Below the pieces are notes generated by a model. The model searched no databases and was not told the origin of the DNA. It was given only the letters and a program-made list of their open reading frames with translations. Shown in pieces: positions 8,743-17,748 of a DNA stretch of 47,837 nt (positions within the stretch are counted from its first letter, which is position 1; each line of letters starts with the position of its first letter). Both the position numbers and the translations under genes were made by a program. The stretch spans positions 1-47,837 of the forward strand of contig JANQJC010000019.1 in assembly GCA_028281825.1 (NCBI GenBank), in the 5' to 3' direction. Source of the stretch: Flavobacteriales bacterium. GTDB lineage: Bacteria > Bacteroidota > Bacteroidia > JANQJC01.

Positions 8743-9159
8743 CTAAACAGTAGCTATCACCTTCAATTCAATGGCAATAGGCGTTGGCAGTTTATTGATT
8801 TCAATCGTGGTGCGGCAAGGTTGGTTATCCTTAAAATACTCTGCATATATACGATTGTAGGTTTTAAAATCATCATCCATATTGGTGAGGAAAACCGTCA
8901 CGTCCACAATCTTATCCCAGGATGAGCCCGCATCCTCCAATATGTACTTGATATTATTGAACACAGAATGGCATTGCTTCTCAATATCGTATGAGATTAT
9001 TTTACCGCTCTCATCCAGTTTTACCCCTGGTATTTTCCTGGTTCCTCTTTCTCTTGGCCCAACACCTGATAGGAATAAAAGATTACCCACTTTGCGGGCA
9101 TGGGGATAAAGACCTACTGGTTCAGGGGCACGGGATGAGTTCAACAATTCTTCTGCCAT
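8743..9159 (-). CDS. RidA-family (YjgF/UK114) deaminase, possibly 2-aminomuconate deaminase
   Basis: 138 residues, the usual size for this trimeric family. RidA proteins hydrolyse reactive enamine/imine intermediates. The substrate-carboxylate-binding Arg is present (Arg116 in CRTTIEI), followed by the IELKVIA strand with Glu131. The SGVGPR segment (31-36) resembles the 2-aminomuconate deaminase branch, which works in tryptophan/kynurenine or aminophenol breakdown. No other gene of that pathway is nearby, so the substrate is uncertain. Two TAnnTTTG boxes lie upstream. It is divergent from the threonine dehydrogenase gene. Confidence 0.85.
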   Translation of the reverse strand: MAEELLNSSRAPEPVGLYPHARKVGNLLFLSGVGPRERGTRKIPGVKLDESGKIISYDIEKQCHSVFNNIKYILEDAGSSWDKIVDVTVFLTNMDDDFKTYNRIYAEYFKDNQPCRTTIEINKLPTPIAIELKVIATV

Positions 9160-9178
9160 TTATGTTATTATTTTGAGT

Positions 9179-9195
9179 CAAATATACCAAACGTA
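9179..9195 (-). promoter_or_regulatory. Two adjacent -7 type boxes before the RidA gene
   Basis: Reading the minus strand gives TACGTTTG at 9195-9188 and TATATTTG at 9186-9179, both full matches to TAnnTTTG, one base apart. The nearer box ends 19 bases before the ATG at 9159. No -33 box at the expected distance is obvious for either. Confidence 0.4.
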
Positions 9196-9257
9196 TGGTT
9201 TATCGATTAAGGAAAATAATTCATCTAAAAAGGCAAATTTTTATACATTAGTTGCGT

Positions 9258-9265
9258 TAAATTTG
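9258..9265 (+). promoter_or_regulatory. Predicted -7 promoter box for the threonine dehydrogenase gene
   Basis: TAAATTTG matches TAnnTTTG and ends only 6 bases before the ATG at 9272, implying a very short or absent leader. A TTTG -33 box at the usual spacing is not visible. Confidence 0.4.
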
Positions 9266-9271
9266 ATGTAG

Positions 9272-10222
9272 ATGTCGAAGGTATTAGTAATAGGAGCCTC
9301 TGGGCAGATTGGTACTGAGTTGGTAGAGAAACTTCGTGAGTTTCATGGGGCTAATAATGTGGTAGCTGCCGATATTAAAACAGCAGCCTACGAAGTGGTG
9401 AATGGCGGTCCTTTTGAGCAATTGGATGTTTTGGATACTCAAAAGCTTTACTCTATCATCCATAAATATCACATTGACGAAGTTTACCTTTTGGCTGCAA
9501 TGCTCTCTGCCAAGTCTGAAGAAAAATTGCTTTCAGCCTGGCGCCTAAACATGGATGGCTTAATGAATATATTAGAGATAGCCCGTGGCAAATACATCTC
9601 AAAAGTTTTTTGGCCTAGTTCTATTGCCGTGTTCGGCCCAACTACTCCAAAAGAAAACACCCCGCAGCATGCCGTTACCGAGCCTAATACTATTTATGGT
9701 ATTAGTAAATTAGCTGGTGAAAGGTGGTGTGAATATTATCACCAAAAATTTGGTGTAGATGTGCGTAGCTTGCGCTACCCAGGCTTGATTGGTTATCGCT
9801 CAGAACCAGGCGGCGGCACAACAGACTATGCTGTACAGATATTTCATGATGCCATACACAAAGGTGAATTTGAGTGCTTCCTGGAGCCTGATACCGTTCT
9901 ACCTATGATGTATATGCCAGATGCCCTTAGGGCTACCTTGGATATCATGCACGCCCCAGCTGAGAAAATAAAATTGCGTTCAAGCTATAACTTATCCGCT
10001 TTCAGTTTCTCACCTGCACAATTGGCCAGGGAAATAAAGCAACACGTTCCTGAATTTAAAATCACTTATAACCCCGACCACAGACAGAAAATCGCTGAAA
10101 GCTGGCCTTCGTCCATAGACAGTTCAGTAGCTTCTCAAGATTGGGGATGGCAGCCGCAATATGACCTCAAAGCAATGACAGGTGATATGTTTGCTCATTT
10201 AAAAGTGGGACAGGAAGGTTAG
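9272..10222 (+). CDS. tdh: L-threonine 3-dehydrogenase, short-chain (epimerase-like) type
   Basis: 316 residues. Oxidises L-threonine with NAD+ to 2-amino-3-ketobutyrate in the cytoplasm. An extended SDR fold is shown by the NAD-binding GASGQIG motif (8-14), a PSS segment near 115-117 and the catalytic pair Tyr142/Lys146 in IYGISK. The GGGTTDYAVQIFHDA stretch (180-194) is characteristic of the bacterial SDR-type threonine dehydrogenases first studied in Flavobacterium and distinguishes it from sugar epimerases. No kbl (2-amino-3-ketobutyrate ligase) gene is in the window. The start is fixed by an ATG just after a promoter-like box. Confidence 0.9.
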   Translation: MSKVLVIGASGQIGTELVEKLREFHGANNVVAADIKTAAYEVVNGGPFEQLDVLDTQKLYSIIHKYHIDEVYLLAAMLSAKSEEKLLSAWRLNMDGLMNILEIARGKYISKVFWPSSIAVFGPTTPKENTPQHAVTEPNTIYGISKLAGERWCEYYHQKFGVDVRSLRYPGLIGYRSEPGGGTTDYAVQIFHDAIHKGEFECFLEPDTVLPMMYMPDALRATLDIMHAPAEKIKLRSSYNLSAFSFSPAQLAREIKQHVPEFKITYNPDHRQKIAESWPSSIDSSVASQDWGWQPQYDLKAMTGDMFAHLKVGQEG

Positions 10223-10341
10223 CAGCTGGTCGAACCAAAGCGTTCAACTTCCCATGTTATTCGTCGATTCATCTAGCTGATAACCGCCTTCGTCTAATTT
10301 CCTCAACATTCGCTTTTTTCTCCCGTAATCATGCATGAATT

Positions 10342-10350
10342 AAAAGGAGA
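10342..10350 (+). promoter_or_regulatory. Strong Shine-Dalgarno-like site
   Basis: AAAGGAGA-type purine run (10342-10350) 8 bases before the ATG at 10359. Such strong sites are uncommon in Bacteroidota, and most genes in this window lack one. Confidence 0.55.
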
Positions 10351-10358
10351 AATCGGCT

Positions 10359-11264
10359 ATGATGAACAAATTGATTACACTTTTACTGTTCTTCTGCTTT
10401 CAGATAGGATACGCGCAGTCGTCCACTGACGATATCAATAAGAAGGATGCCAATAACATGAAACAGGGTCATTGGATTATTTACAATGAAAATGGTAAAT
10501 ATCCTGGTTATGATGACGGACAAAAAGTTGAAGAAGGTGATTACCTGAACAACAAAAAAGTTGGTATTTGGATTAAGTATTATCCAAATGGCAACATCAA
10601 CCATGAAATTACAATGGCCAATAATATCCCTAATGGTTATGCCAAGTTTTATTATAAGAATGGCAAGATTCAAGAAGAAGGCATGTGGCAAAACAACAAA
10701 TGGGTTGGTGAATACAAGTATTACCATGAAAATGGTGAAGTCTTCTACAAATGGAATTACAATTCTTCAGGTAAAAGGGAAGGCCACCAAGAATATCATC
10801 ACGACAATGGTAACATGATGATTGAAGGCGCCTGGAAGAATGGTAAAGAGTCAGGTGTTATTAAGGAATACTACGAAGATGGTTCGTTGAAAGTGGAGAA
10901 AAACTTTAACGAGGGTAAGATAGACCCAACGGCTACCAAGACTTACCAGATTGGTAAAATTTATCATCCTGATGCCAAAAAGCCAGAGCAAAAGGCAGCT
11001 GCAACTGTAGTTGTTAAAGAAGCCTCGAGCAATGAAACAGCCAGTATAACTGCTACACCAGTGGTTAAAACAGAAGCTAAAAGCAGCAAGCCTGGATACT
11101 TAGAAGATGGTCACCATACTACTTACAACTCAAAAGGTAAAAAACTGAAAGAGGGTGAGTTCAAAAATGGCAAACTGATTGACGGCAAAGAATTTCAATA
11201 CTCCGATAGCGGTCAGCTTGAAAAGACATTTAACGTAAAGAATGGTGTAAGAACCGAAGAATAG
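10359..11264 (+). CDS. Secreted MORN-repeat (YwqK-like) protein
   Basis: 301 residues starting MMNK; either of two adjacent ATGs may be used. A signal peptide ends GYA with Gln as the first mature residue. Residues 45-190 hold about six MORN/YwqK units (YPNG, YYKNGK, YHENGE, YHDNG, YYEDGS). A low-complexity Ala/Thr/Val/Lys linker (about 205-245) follows, then two more units near the C terminus (YNSKGKKLKEGEFKNGK, YSDSGQLE). The function is unknown; the protein is predicted to be periplasmic or surface-exposed. Single-gene transcript: a strong ribosome-binding site in front and a perfect terminator behind. Confidence 0.8.
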   Translation: MMNKLITLLLFFCFQIGYAQSSTDDINKKDANNMKQGHWIIYNENGKYPGYDDGQKVEEGDYLNNKKVGIWIKYYPNGNINHEITMANNIPNGYAKFYYKNGKIQEEGMWQNNKWVGEYKYYHENGEVFYKWNYNSSGKREGHQEYHHDNGNMMIEGAWKNGKESGVIKEYYEDGSLKVEKNFNEGKIDPTATKTYQIGKIYHPDAKKPEQKAAATVVVKEASSNETASITATPVVKTEAKSSKPGYLEDGHHTTYNSKGKKLKEGEFKNGKLIDGKEFQYSDSGQLEKTFNVKNGVRTEE

Positions 11265-11285
11265 ATAATATCTCTGCTTTCTTTT

Positions 11286-11314
11286 AAAAAGTCCCACAAT
11301 TGTGGGACTTTTTT
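11286..11314 (+). terminator. Intrinsic terminator after the MORN-protein gene
   Basis: Perfect inverted repeat with arms 11286-11299 and 11300-11313; the core is GTCCCACAA/TTGTGGGAC and the 3' arm runs into TTTTTT. As the flanks are A-tract and T-tract it could work in both directions. Confidence 0.85.
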
Positions 11315-11361
11315 GTTGGTAATAAGTGAAACAATAGGTTTACAGAATGCCGAAAAAATCG

Positions 11362-11369
11362 CAACTTTG
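11362..11369 (+). promoter_or_regulatory. Near-match -7 box for cysS
   Basis: CAACTTTG differs at the first base from TAnnTTTG and ends 5 bases before the cysS ATG, the same position as in several other genes here. Confidence 0.3.
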
Positions 11370-11374
11370 GCGGC

Positions 11375-12874
11375 ATGAACAAGGATTTATACATTCATAA
11401 CACTATAAGCCGCAAAAAAGAGCTTTTTGAACCCTTGAACCCACCATTTGTTGGAATGTACGTTTGCGGCCCTACAGTATATGGCGAAGCGCATCTGGGC
11501 CATGCCCGCCCATATGTTACTTTTGATGTATTGTATCGCTACCTTCAGTTCTTGGGCTACAAAGTACGTTATGTGCGCAACATCACAGATGTGGGCCACT
11601 TGGTAGGTGATGGTGATTCAGGTGATGATAAAATAGCCAAAAAAGCCCGTTTGGAACAAATTGAGCCGATGGAAGTGGTCCATCGCTATGCCAATAGCTT
11701 CCATCACAATATGAACCAATTGAACACCCTTTCGCCAAGTATTGAACCGACAGCTTCTGGCCATATTGTCGAGCAGATAGAAACCATCAAGCAAATACTG
11801 GAAAATGGTTATGCTTATGAATCCGATGGCTCTGTGTATTTCGACGTATTGAAATACAATGAAACCTATGACTATGGTAAGTTATCAGGTCGCAAAGTAG
11901 ATGAATTGATTTCTAACACTCGCGAGCTGGATGGCCAGGAAGGAAAAAAAAATAGCGTTGATTTTGCCTTATGGAAAAAAGCTGAACCTGAGCACATCAT
12001 GCGTTGGCCCTCACCATGGAGCGATGGTTTCCCAGGCTGGCACTTAGAGTGCTCGGTGATGAGCACTAAATACCTGGGCGAGCATTTTGACATCCACGGC
12101 GGTGGAATGGATTTGCTATTCCCTCACCATGAGTGCGAGATTGCCCAATCAAATGCTGCCAATGCCAGCGACCCCGCCAAATATTGGATGCACAACAACA
12201 TGATTACCATCCACGGGCAAAAGATGGGTAAATCCTTGGGGAACTTTATTACCCTCAATGAGCTTTTCAGTGGTGATAATAAGCAGCTAGAACAGCCTTA
12301 TAGCCCTATGACCGTGCGTTTCTTTATATTGCAAGCGCACTATCGCAGCACACTCGACTTTTCTAATGAAGGACTGCAAGCATCTGAGAAAGGGTTGAAA
12401 AAGTTGCTTAATACAACTAAAACGCTTCAGGGTTTGACTTACTCTGGGCAATTTGAAGAAGATGTCGCCAAGACCGAAGAGAAGGTGAACAAATTGATGG
12501 CGGATTGCCATGAGCAGATTAATGATGACTTAAATACAGCGCAGGTGATTGCGTCGCTATTTGAGTTAGGTAGTGTTGCCAACTCAGTACACGACAAGAA
12601 AATGCCAATAAATGCGTTAAAGCCAGAGACTCTTGAAAAATTGAAGGAGCATTTTAAAGTGTTTGTCAATGACATACTTGGTTTGCAGGAAGAAGGTGCT
12701 GATAGCGAAAAGAATGAGATAACCGAAAAGTTGGTTGACTTGGTATTGCAGTTCAGGCAACAGGCTAAAGAGCAGAAAAATTACGCTATGTCTGACCAAA
12801 TTCGCGATGCATTAACCGCTATGAAAATTAAGGTAAAAGACTCAAAAGATGGTGTGGAGTGGAGCTATGAATAA
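11375..12874 (+). CDS. cysS: Cysteinyl-tRNA synthetase
   Basis: 499 residues; charges tRNA-Cys in the cytoplasm. Signatures: CGPTVY with the zinc Cys (31-36), the HIGH box [15 protein letters not shown] and HHECE with further zinc ligands, and the KMSKS box in the form KMGKS ([11 protein letters not shown]). An alpha-helical anticodon-binding part follows, ending DGVEWSYE. First gene of a tight plus-strand operon; its last 8 bases overlap the start of the glutaminyl cyclase gene. A clear terminator lies upstream, so transcription starts afresh here. Confidence 0.97.
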   Translation: MNKDLYIHNTISRKKELFEPLNPPFVGMYVCGPTVYGEAHLGHARPYVTFDVLYRYLQFLGYKVRYVRNITDVGHLVGDGDSGDDKIAKKARLEQIEPMEVVHRYANSFHHNMNQLNTLSPSIEPTASGHIVEQIETIKQILENGYAYESDGSVYFDVLKYNETYDYGKLSGRKVDELISNTRELDGQEGKKNSVDFALWKKAEPEHIMRWPSPWSDGFPGWHLECSVMSTKYLGEHFDIHGGGMDLLFPHHECEIAQSNAANASDPAKYWMHNNMITIHGQKMGKSLGNFITLNELFSGDNKQLEQPYSPMTVRFFILQAHYRSTLDFSNEGLQASEKGLKKLLNTTKTLQGLTYSGQFEEDVAKTEEKVNKLMADCHEQINDDLNTAQVIASLFELGSVANSVHDKKMPINALKPETLEKLKEHFKVFVNDILGLQEEGADSEKNEITEKLVDLVLQFRQQAKEQKNYAMSDQIRDALTAMKIKVKDSKDGVEWSYE

Positions 12875-13859
12875 ACTTAGGATTATATACCCTTTTTTGT
12901 TGCTGATACTTCTTTTTGGATGTACTCCAGATGAAGAAAAAAAGCATACCAAAAAGGATAAACCAAAAATTCCAACGGTACCAACGCCAGACTTCAATGC
13001 AGACTCGGCTTATGCCTATATTCAGAAACAAGTGGATTTTGGCCCTCGCGTACCAGGAACTAAACCTCATAAAGAAACGCTGGACTGGTTGGTGGCAAAA
13101 TTTAAAACCTACACTCCTGAAGTCATGGTACAAAAAGCAGAAGCCACTGTTTTTGACGGCACAAAAAAGCCCATCAGGAATATCATAGCTTCTTTCAATT
13201 TAGAGAAGAAAAGTCGCATTATGTTATCAGCCCATTGGGACACCCGCCCCTATGCCGACCAGGATAGTGAAAGAACTGGTGAACCCATTTTAGGTGCTAA
13301 CGACGGCGGTAGTGGTGTGGGTGTATTGATTGAAGTAGCGCGTCAATTGAGTAAAAGTAATCCCAACGTGGGTGTGGATATCATACTTTTTGACTTAGAG
13401 GACTATGGTCAGCCCGAATCTGTGATGCAACAGCAAAAAGAGCATACCTACTGCCTGGGTTCTCAGCATTGGGCGCAAAACAAACACAAGGAGAATTATT
13501 TTCCGCGCTATGGCATTTTGCTGGATATGGTGGGCGGCAAAAATGCCCGCTTTACCATGGAAGGCACGTCTATGGAGTATGCCCCACAGATAGTGAAAAA
13601 GGTATGGGATATTGCCAACGCCATTGGCTACTCAGACCACTTTGTATATGAACGCACCAAGCCAATAACCGACGACCATTTATATGTGAATGTTTATGCG
13701 CATATACCTATGATTGATATTATTGAGCATGACCCAAAAACGAAATTCAACTTTCCAAAGTCATGGCACACCCATAATGACAACATGGATGTGATTGACA
13801 AAAACACATTGAAAGCAGTTGGGCAAACTTTGCTGGAAGTTATCTACACGGAGTATTAA
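12867..13859 (+). CDS. Lipoprotein glutaminyl-peptide cyclotransferase (animal-type, M28 fold)
   Basis: 330 residues from the ATG at 12867, chosen over an ATG six codons upstream because it begins a clean lipoprotein signal (MNKLRII to LLFGC). The fold is a single-zinc M28 peptidase: AHWDTRP (121-127), zinc Asp146 in NDGGSG, Glu178 in DLEDYG, and a WHTHND box with zinc His301. The YCLGSQHWA segment and that WHT box match type II glutaminyl cyclases known from Bacteroidota, which convert N-terminal Gln to pyroglutamate in exported proteins. An aminopeptidase of the same fold is the alternative, but such enzymes usually keep two zinc sites. The substrates would be the many secreted proteins here with Gln at the mature N terminus. 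Confidence 0.8.
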   Translation: MNKLRIIYPFLLLILLFGCTPDEEKKHTKKDKPKIPTVPTPDFNADSAYAYIQKQVDFGPRVPGTKPHKETLDWLVAKFKTYTPEVMVQKAEATVFDGTKKPIRNIIASFNLEKKSRIMLSAHWDTRPYADQDSERTGEPILGANDGGSGVGVLIEVARQLSKSNPNVGVDIILFDLEDYGQPESVMQQQKEHTYCLGSQHWAQNKHKENYFPRYGILLDMVGGKNARFTMEGTSMEYAPQIVKKVWDIANAIGYSDHFVYERTKPITDDHLYVNVYAHIPMIDIIEHDPKTKFNFPKSWHTHNDNMDVIDKNTLKAVGQTLLEVIYTEY

Positions 13860-13873
13860 TCAATGATGAATTA

Positions 13874-14788
13874 ATGATATCCAAAAAGAATGCTCGTGTT
13901 CTCCGTTTAGTTCTAAAAATATCCATCACACTTGCCGCTCTCTTTTTTGTCTTCAGAAAGATTGATTTTTCTCAATTTTTGGAGACGATAGCCACTATCA
14001 ATATATGGTATTATTTGGCGGCGCTACTCACTTTTCACGTTTCCAAGATTATCTCATCTTTCAGGCTTAATCACTTTTATGAAAGCACCGGGCTAAAGTT
14101 AGATTGGAAAACCAACCTGAAGCTGTATTACGTAGGTATGTTCTATAACCTGTTCCTACCTGGAGCAGTAAGTGGTGATGCTTACAAAGTGTATATCCTA
14201 AAACAAGCTGGGGTTGAAGCAAAAACCAAAAAGCTCGTAAGTGCCACATTTTTGGATAGGGTAAGCGGAATGGCCTTTCTGGTGATATTAGCATTCATAT
14301 TTCTTCTAAGCAGTTCTTTCGTACCTGATGCGCAACTTTTTTACGCTGTAATTGTTGGGCTGGCAATATTGGTATTGCCATGTTACTACCTTTTTGTTTA
14401 TCTACTTTTCAGAAGTTTTACTACAAAGTATTGGATAACCAATGGTCTATCCCTGTTAGTGCAATTAGGCCAGGTAGGTGCTGCCTGGTTTTTGCTAATG
14501 GCGTTGTCTCAGCATACCCACCTTATGGATTACCTTACTATGTTCATGCTGTCATCTGTAGCTGTGTTTATACCGTTTACCATTGGTGGAGTCGGCGCAC
14601 GAGAGACCGTCTTCTATTTTGGCTCTGAACATTTAGGTATTAATCAACCAGAAGCAATTGCATTTGCCTCCCTGTTTTTCAGTATCTCTGCACTTACTGC
14701 CCTAACAGGATTGGTGTTCACTTACTTTATTGATAAAGAAATTGCAGAAAAACAGGTTTCTTTGCCCAAAGAAAATAATAGGGAATGA
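13874..14788 (+). CDS. Lysylphosphatidylglycerol synthase transmembrane/UPF0104-family membrane protein
   Basis: 304 residues with about eight membrane segments. The LYYVGMFYNLFLPGAVSGDAYK block (partly shown, residues about 78-99) and the FTIGGVGARE segment (about 236-245) are the conserved boxes of the family that includes the flippase part of MprF and AglD-like proteins. The lysyltransferase domain of MprF is absent, so lipid flipping or lipid-linked glycan handling is the likelier role (inference). It sits 14 bases after the cyclase gene, and its stop overlaps the start of the GT39 gene by 4 bases, supporting a joint role with that lipid-dependent glycosyltransferase. Confidence 0.8.
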   Translation: MISKKNARVLRLVLKISITLAALFFVFRKIDFSQFLETIATINIWYYLAALLTFHVSKIISSFRLNHFYESTGLKLDWKTNLKLYYVGMFYNLFLPGAVSGDAYKVYILKQAGVEAKTKKLVSATFLDRVSGMAFLVILAFIFLLSSSFVPDAQLFYAVIVGLAILVLPCYYLFVYLLFRSFTTKYWITNGLSLLVQLGQVGAAWFLLMALSQHTHLMDYLTMFMLSSVAVFIPFTIGGVGARETVFYFGSEHLGINQPEAIAFASLFFSISALTALTGLVFTYFIDKEIAEKQVSLPKENNRE

Positions 14789-16362
14789 TTGCCTACCTGA
14801 AAAAAAATCCTTCAGCACTTTATATTGCCTGCGTACTTCTTTTTATTCCTGCATATTTCATCAACCTGGGCTTAATGCCCCTTCTAGCTGATGAAGGCAC
14901 AAGGGCTATAGTAGCTATTGAAATGCTTTTTTCGGGCAACTATTGGGTACCTACCATCAATGGCGAATTCTATTATCGCAAGCCACCCGTTTTCAACTGG
15001 ATAATAGTTACCCTCTTTAAACTCACTGGCAACTTTAGCGAGTTGATGATTCGCATTCCCTCGGTAGTTCCTCTATTCTTTTACGGACTCACTATCTACT
15101 TATGGGTCAAGAGATATTTGGGCAAAAAAACTGCATTTCTCTCTGCGGTAATGTTCGTCACTTGCGGCAGGATAATTATTTACGCTTCACTACTCGGGCA
15201 TATCGATATTTTATACTCCTGGGTTACTTTCATGAGCTTTATCGCCATTTGGGAATATTACAAGAAAGAAAAATGGTTGCTACTTTTTGTGGTTTCTTAT
15301 TTCCTTTCAGCTGCTGCCTTCTTAATGAAGGGGCTACCGACCATACTCTTTCAAGGCATCACATTAACCGTCTTTTTCCTCTATCAAAAACAGCTTAAAA
15401 AACTCTTCTCATGGCAACATTTGGCTGGGATTAGCATCTTCTTTTTATTAGTTGGTGGCTATTTCTGGAAATACAGTCAATACAATGAGCTCACTGGCTG
15501 GGTGGTTGAGTTGTGGGACCAATCTGGACAAAGGACACCATTGGACAAGAAATGGTATGAAAGTGTCTTGCACCTCTTCACTTTCCCGTTGGAACAACTT
15601 GGACACCTGGCGCCGTGGTCATTATTAGTTTTCTTCTGCTTTAGAAAAGGCTTCATAAAAGAGGTAAAAAGCCATCCTTTCTTACTCTTTCTCAGCGTTG
15701 TATTCATAGTTAATATTCCAGTATACTGGATATCACCAGGAGCCTTGCCACGCTACATGTTTATGCTCTATCCCCTGTTTTTTATTGTAGTTGCTTATGC
15801 CTACTCCGAAGGGCCAGACAAAACACCAGTTCTTCGCAAATGGATAGAAAACATCCTTTTGGGTGCCACAGTTATTGCTACGCTTGGGCTATGGGCAGTT
15901 CCATTTATGGATGTTGATGTGCCTTTTATGTTTCTTAAAACGGGCAGCTTATTTATTGCTTCCGCTGTTTGTATTTGGTTATATATCCAGTTAAAAGACT
16001 ACCGCTTTTTAAGCTTAACCCTTATCATTCTCATCATGAGGATTGGCTTTAATTGGTTTATACTTCCCTATCGGCATCAAGTCAGCCCCGAGGTTTATCA
16101 TAAGAGTGAAGCCATAAAAATAGCTCAAAAAACCATGGGCAGGGAGCTAACCAAACACCCAGGCACTCCAATCAATCACGTTTCGAGTTACTATATTGAA
16201 GCTGTGAGAGGTGATATCCTATTTAACTCAGGGGATTGGAAGGATTATAAGATACACCCATTAGGTAGTGAAGAAAACGACCAGTGCTTTATTAACGATA
16301 GTATGAAAATCAAGTACGAAAATATGACACTGTACTTGTACAATTGCCTGGAAGAAAACTAA
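14785..16362 (+). CDS. GT39/ArnT-like membrane glycosyltransferase
   Basis: 525 residues, about eleven to twelve membrane segments. The first extracytoplasmic loop has ADEGTRAIVAIEML with the acidic pair expected for catalysis in the PMT/ArnT superfamily (about residues 34-50), then YYRKPPVFNW. Such enzymes move a sugar from a polyprenyl-phosphate donor to protein, lipid A or another lipid on the outer face of the inner membrane. The acceptor cannot be deduced. Translationally coupled (ATGA overlap) to the UPF0104 gene. Its TAA shares two bases with the stop of the convergent yjbQ-like gene. Confidence 0.85.
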   Translation: MIAYLKKNPSALYIACVLLFIPAYFINLGLMPLLADEGTRAIVAIEMLFSGNYWVPTINGEFYYRKPPVFNWIIVTLFKLTGNFSELMIRIPSVVPLFFYGLTIYLWVKRYLGKKTAFLSAVMFVTCGRIIIYASLLGHIDILYSWVTFMSFIAIWEYYKKEKWLLLFVVSYFLSAAAFLMKGLPTILFQGITLTVFFLYQKQLKKLFSWQHLAGISIFFLLVGGYFWKYSQYNELTGWVVELWDQSGQRTPLDKKWYESVLHLFTFPLEQLGHLAPWSLLVFFCFRKGFIKEVKSHPFLLFLSVVFIVNIPVYWISPGALPRYMFMLYPLFFIVVAYAYSEGPDKTPVLRKWIENILLGATVIATLGLWAVPFMDVDVPFMFLKTGSLFIASAVCIWLYIQLKDYRFLSLTLIILIMRIGFNWFILPYRHQVSPEVYHKSEAIKIAQKTMGRELTKHPGTPINHVSSYYIEAVRGDILFNSGDWKDYKIHPLGSEENDQCFINDSMKIKYENMTLYLYNCLEEN

Positions 16363-16769
16363 TGATACACGCTAATAATTAACCTTCTTCTGCCTCCCCT
16401 GTTTCTAAACTCACACAGGTAAATTCCTTGCCAGGTTCCCAAATTGAGGCGCCCATTAGTAATTGGTATGGTTACCGAACTACCCACCAGGCTTGACTTG
16501 ATGTGTGCTGGCATATCGTCGCTACCTTCCATAGTATGACGATAATACGGTTCGTTCTCCCTTACCAGTTGATTAAAGCTACTTTCAAAATCAACCCTTA
16601 CTGTGGGGTCAGCGTTTTCATTAATCGTTAACCCGGCAGAAGTATGCTGTATAAACACATTCAGCATACCTGTTTCAGGCAAAGGGCCAATTGCATCTTT
16701 TACCAAATGGGTGATTAAGTGAAAACCTCTATTAAACTCAGGAAGCGTAATCTCTTTTTGAATCACCAT
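16359..16769 (-). CDS. YjbQ/UPF0047 family protein
   Basis: 136 residues, the standard length. Conserved segments: IQHTSAGLTINENADP (about 45-60), MEGSDDMPAHIKSSL (80-94), GTWQGIYLCEFRNRGGRR near the C terminus. These proteins have a YbgI/YjbQ fold and weak thiamine-phosphate synthase activity has been reported; the real role is unclear. It follows the M48 protease gene without a gap, so the two are cotranscribed. Confidence 0.92.
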   Translation of the reverse strand: MVIQKEITLPEFNRGFHLITHLVKDAIGPLPETGMLNVFIQHTSAGLTINENADPTVRVDFESSFNQLVRENEPYYRHTMEGSDDMPAHIKSSLVGSSVTIPITNGRLNLGTWQGIYLCEFRNRGGRRRLIISVYH

Positions 16770-17567
16770 TTAAGGCAAGCTGTTCTTAAAGTCTTGATAC
16801 TCCTGGTCAAAAATATTTGTCCCGCCGCAACCTAACTCAACACCCACATCTTGGATGTTTTGCACCCTATTACCTGGATCGGGGTGTGTGCTTAAGAACA
16901 CCGGAGTGCCACTCGAGCCACCTGCATTAACCAAATTTTCAAAGAAATTAGCAGCCCCATCAGCTTGATAATCGGTTGGGCACAAATAAACCACTGAATA
17001 CCTATCAGCTTCTGTTTCGTTAGCGCGGCTAAAAGCCAAAGTAGTAAGCCCGGAAGCTATCTCGGTTAGAGTGCCTTGATTACCTCCTAGCAATACATCC
17101 AATAACAGTTGTAAACCATAGGCTTTTGTCAACTGGTCTGTTGTGTGTCTTCTATCTGCATGTGCGATTTCGTGGCCTAATACTCCAGCCAGTTCATGTT
17201 CTGAGTCAAGAAATTTGATAAGTCCCGTATAAACATAAATGTAGCCACCTGGAGTACAAAACGCATTTAGGGTATTGTCGTCATGGATAATTCTTACCTC
17301 CCATACAAATTCATCTTTATAGTACACTTCCCCGGCATTCAATATTTTATTGCGGATATTATTCAAATAAGCATACGCGGCTGAATACTGTGATTCACTT
17401 AGAACGGGGTACTCCTGCGGGTTAGACAATATTTCTTGATTGACCTGCGCTCCCAGTTGTTTGTCATCTTCAACAGAGAAAATATTGATACTATTGTCGT
17501 CTGGGTTTCCACAGCCAAATAAAGTTATTACCATGCCACCCAATACTAAAAGGCTTTTGATTTTCAT
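16770..17567 (-). CDS. M48-family zinc metalloprotease lipoprotein
   Basis: 265 residues. The lipobox LFGC (Cys19) predicts lipid anchoring in the envelope. The zinc site is HEIAH (132-136), with a third ligand Glu184 in NETEADR, and a THPDPGNR box (227-234) typical of BepA/LoiP-like and Oma1-like M48 proteases. Such enzymes degrade or help mature outer-membrane proteins. No TPR domain is present, so it is closer in layout to LoiP than to BepA. Divergent from polA over 181 bases in which I found no clear promoter box. Confidence 0.92.
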   Translation of the reverse strand: MKIKSLLVLGGMVITLFGCGNPDDNSINIFSVEDDKQLGAQVNQEILSNPQEYPVLSESQYSAAYAYLNNIRNKILNAGEVYYKDEFVWEVRIIHDDNTLNAFCTPGGYIYVYTGLIKFLDSEHELAGVLGHEIAHADRRHTTDQLTKAYGLQLLLDVLLGGNQGTLTEIASGLTTLAFSRANETEADRYSVVYLCPTDYQADGAANFFENLVNAGGSSGTPVFLSTHPDPGNRVQNIQDVGVELGCGGTNIFDQEYQDFKNSLP

Positions 17568-17748
17568 GTCGTCGGTTTATTTAAGCAATAAAACTAATAC
17601 TTCTGAATTAAGAACTAAAATCTAGTGCTTATGTTTTGTGTTTTTCTACAAAAATTCATCTTCAGGAAATTAAGTCCCCATCAAGCCTTCAAAAGACCCT
17701 TAAATTCCTATTTTTACCTGCTACCAAAATTTATACCGACACATAACC

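Noticed and set aside
10332-10430. Short frame of about 31 codons (MHELKGEIGYDEQ) overlapping the MORN gene start
   Set aside because: It shares the stretch holding the strong ribosome-binding site of the MORN gene and has none of its own; likely chance.
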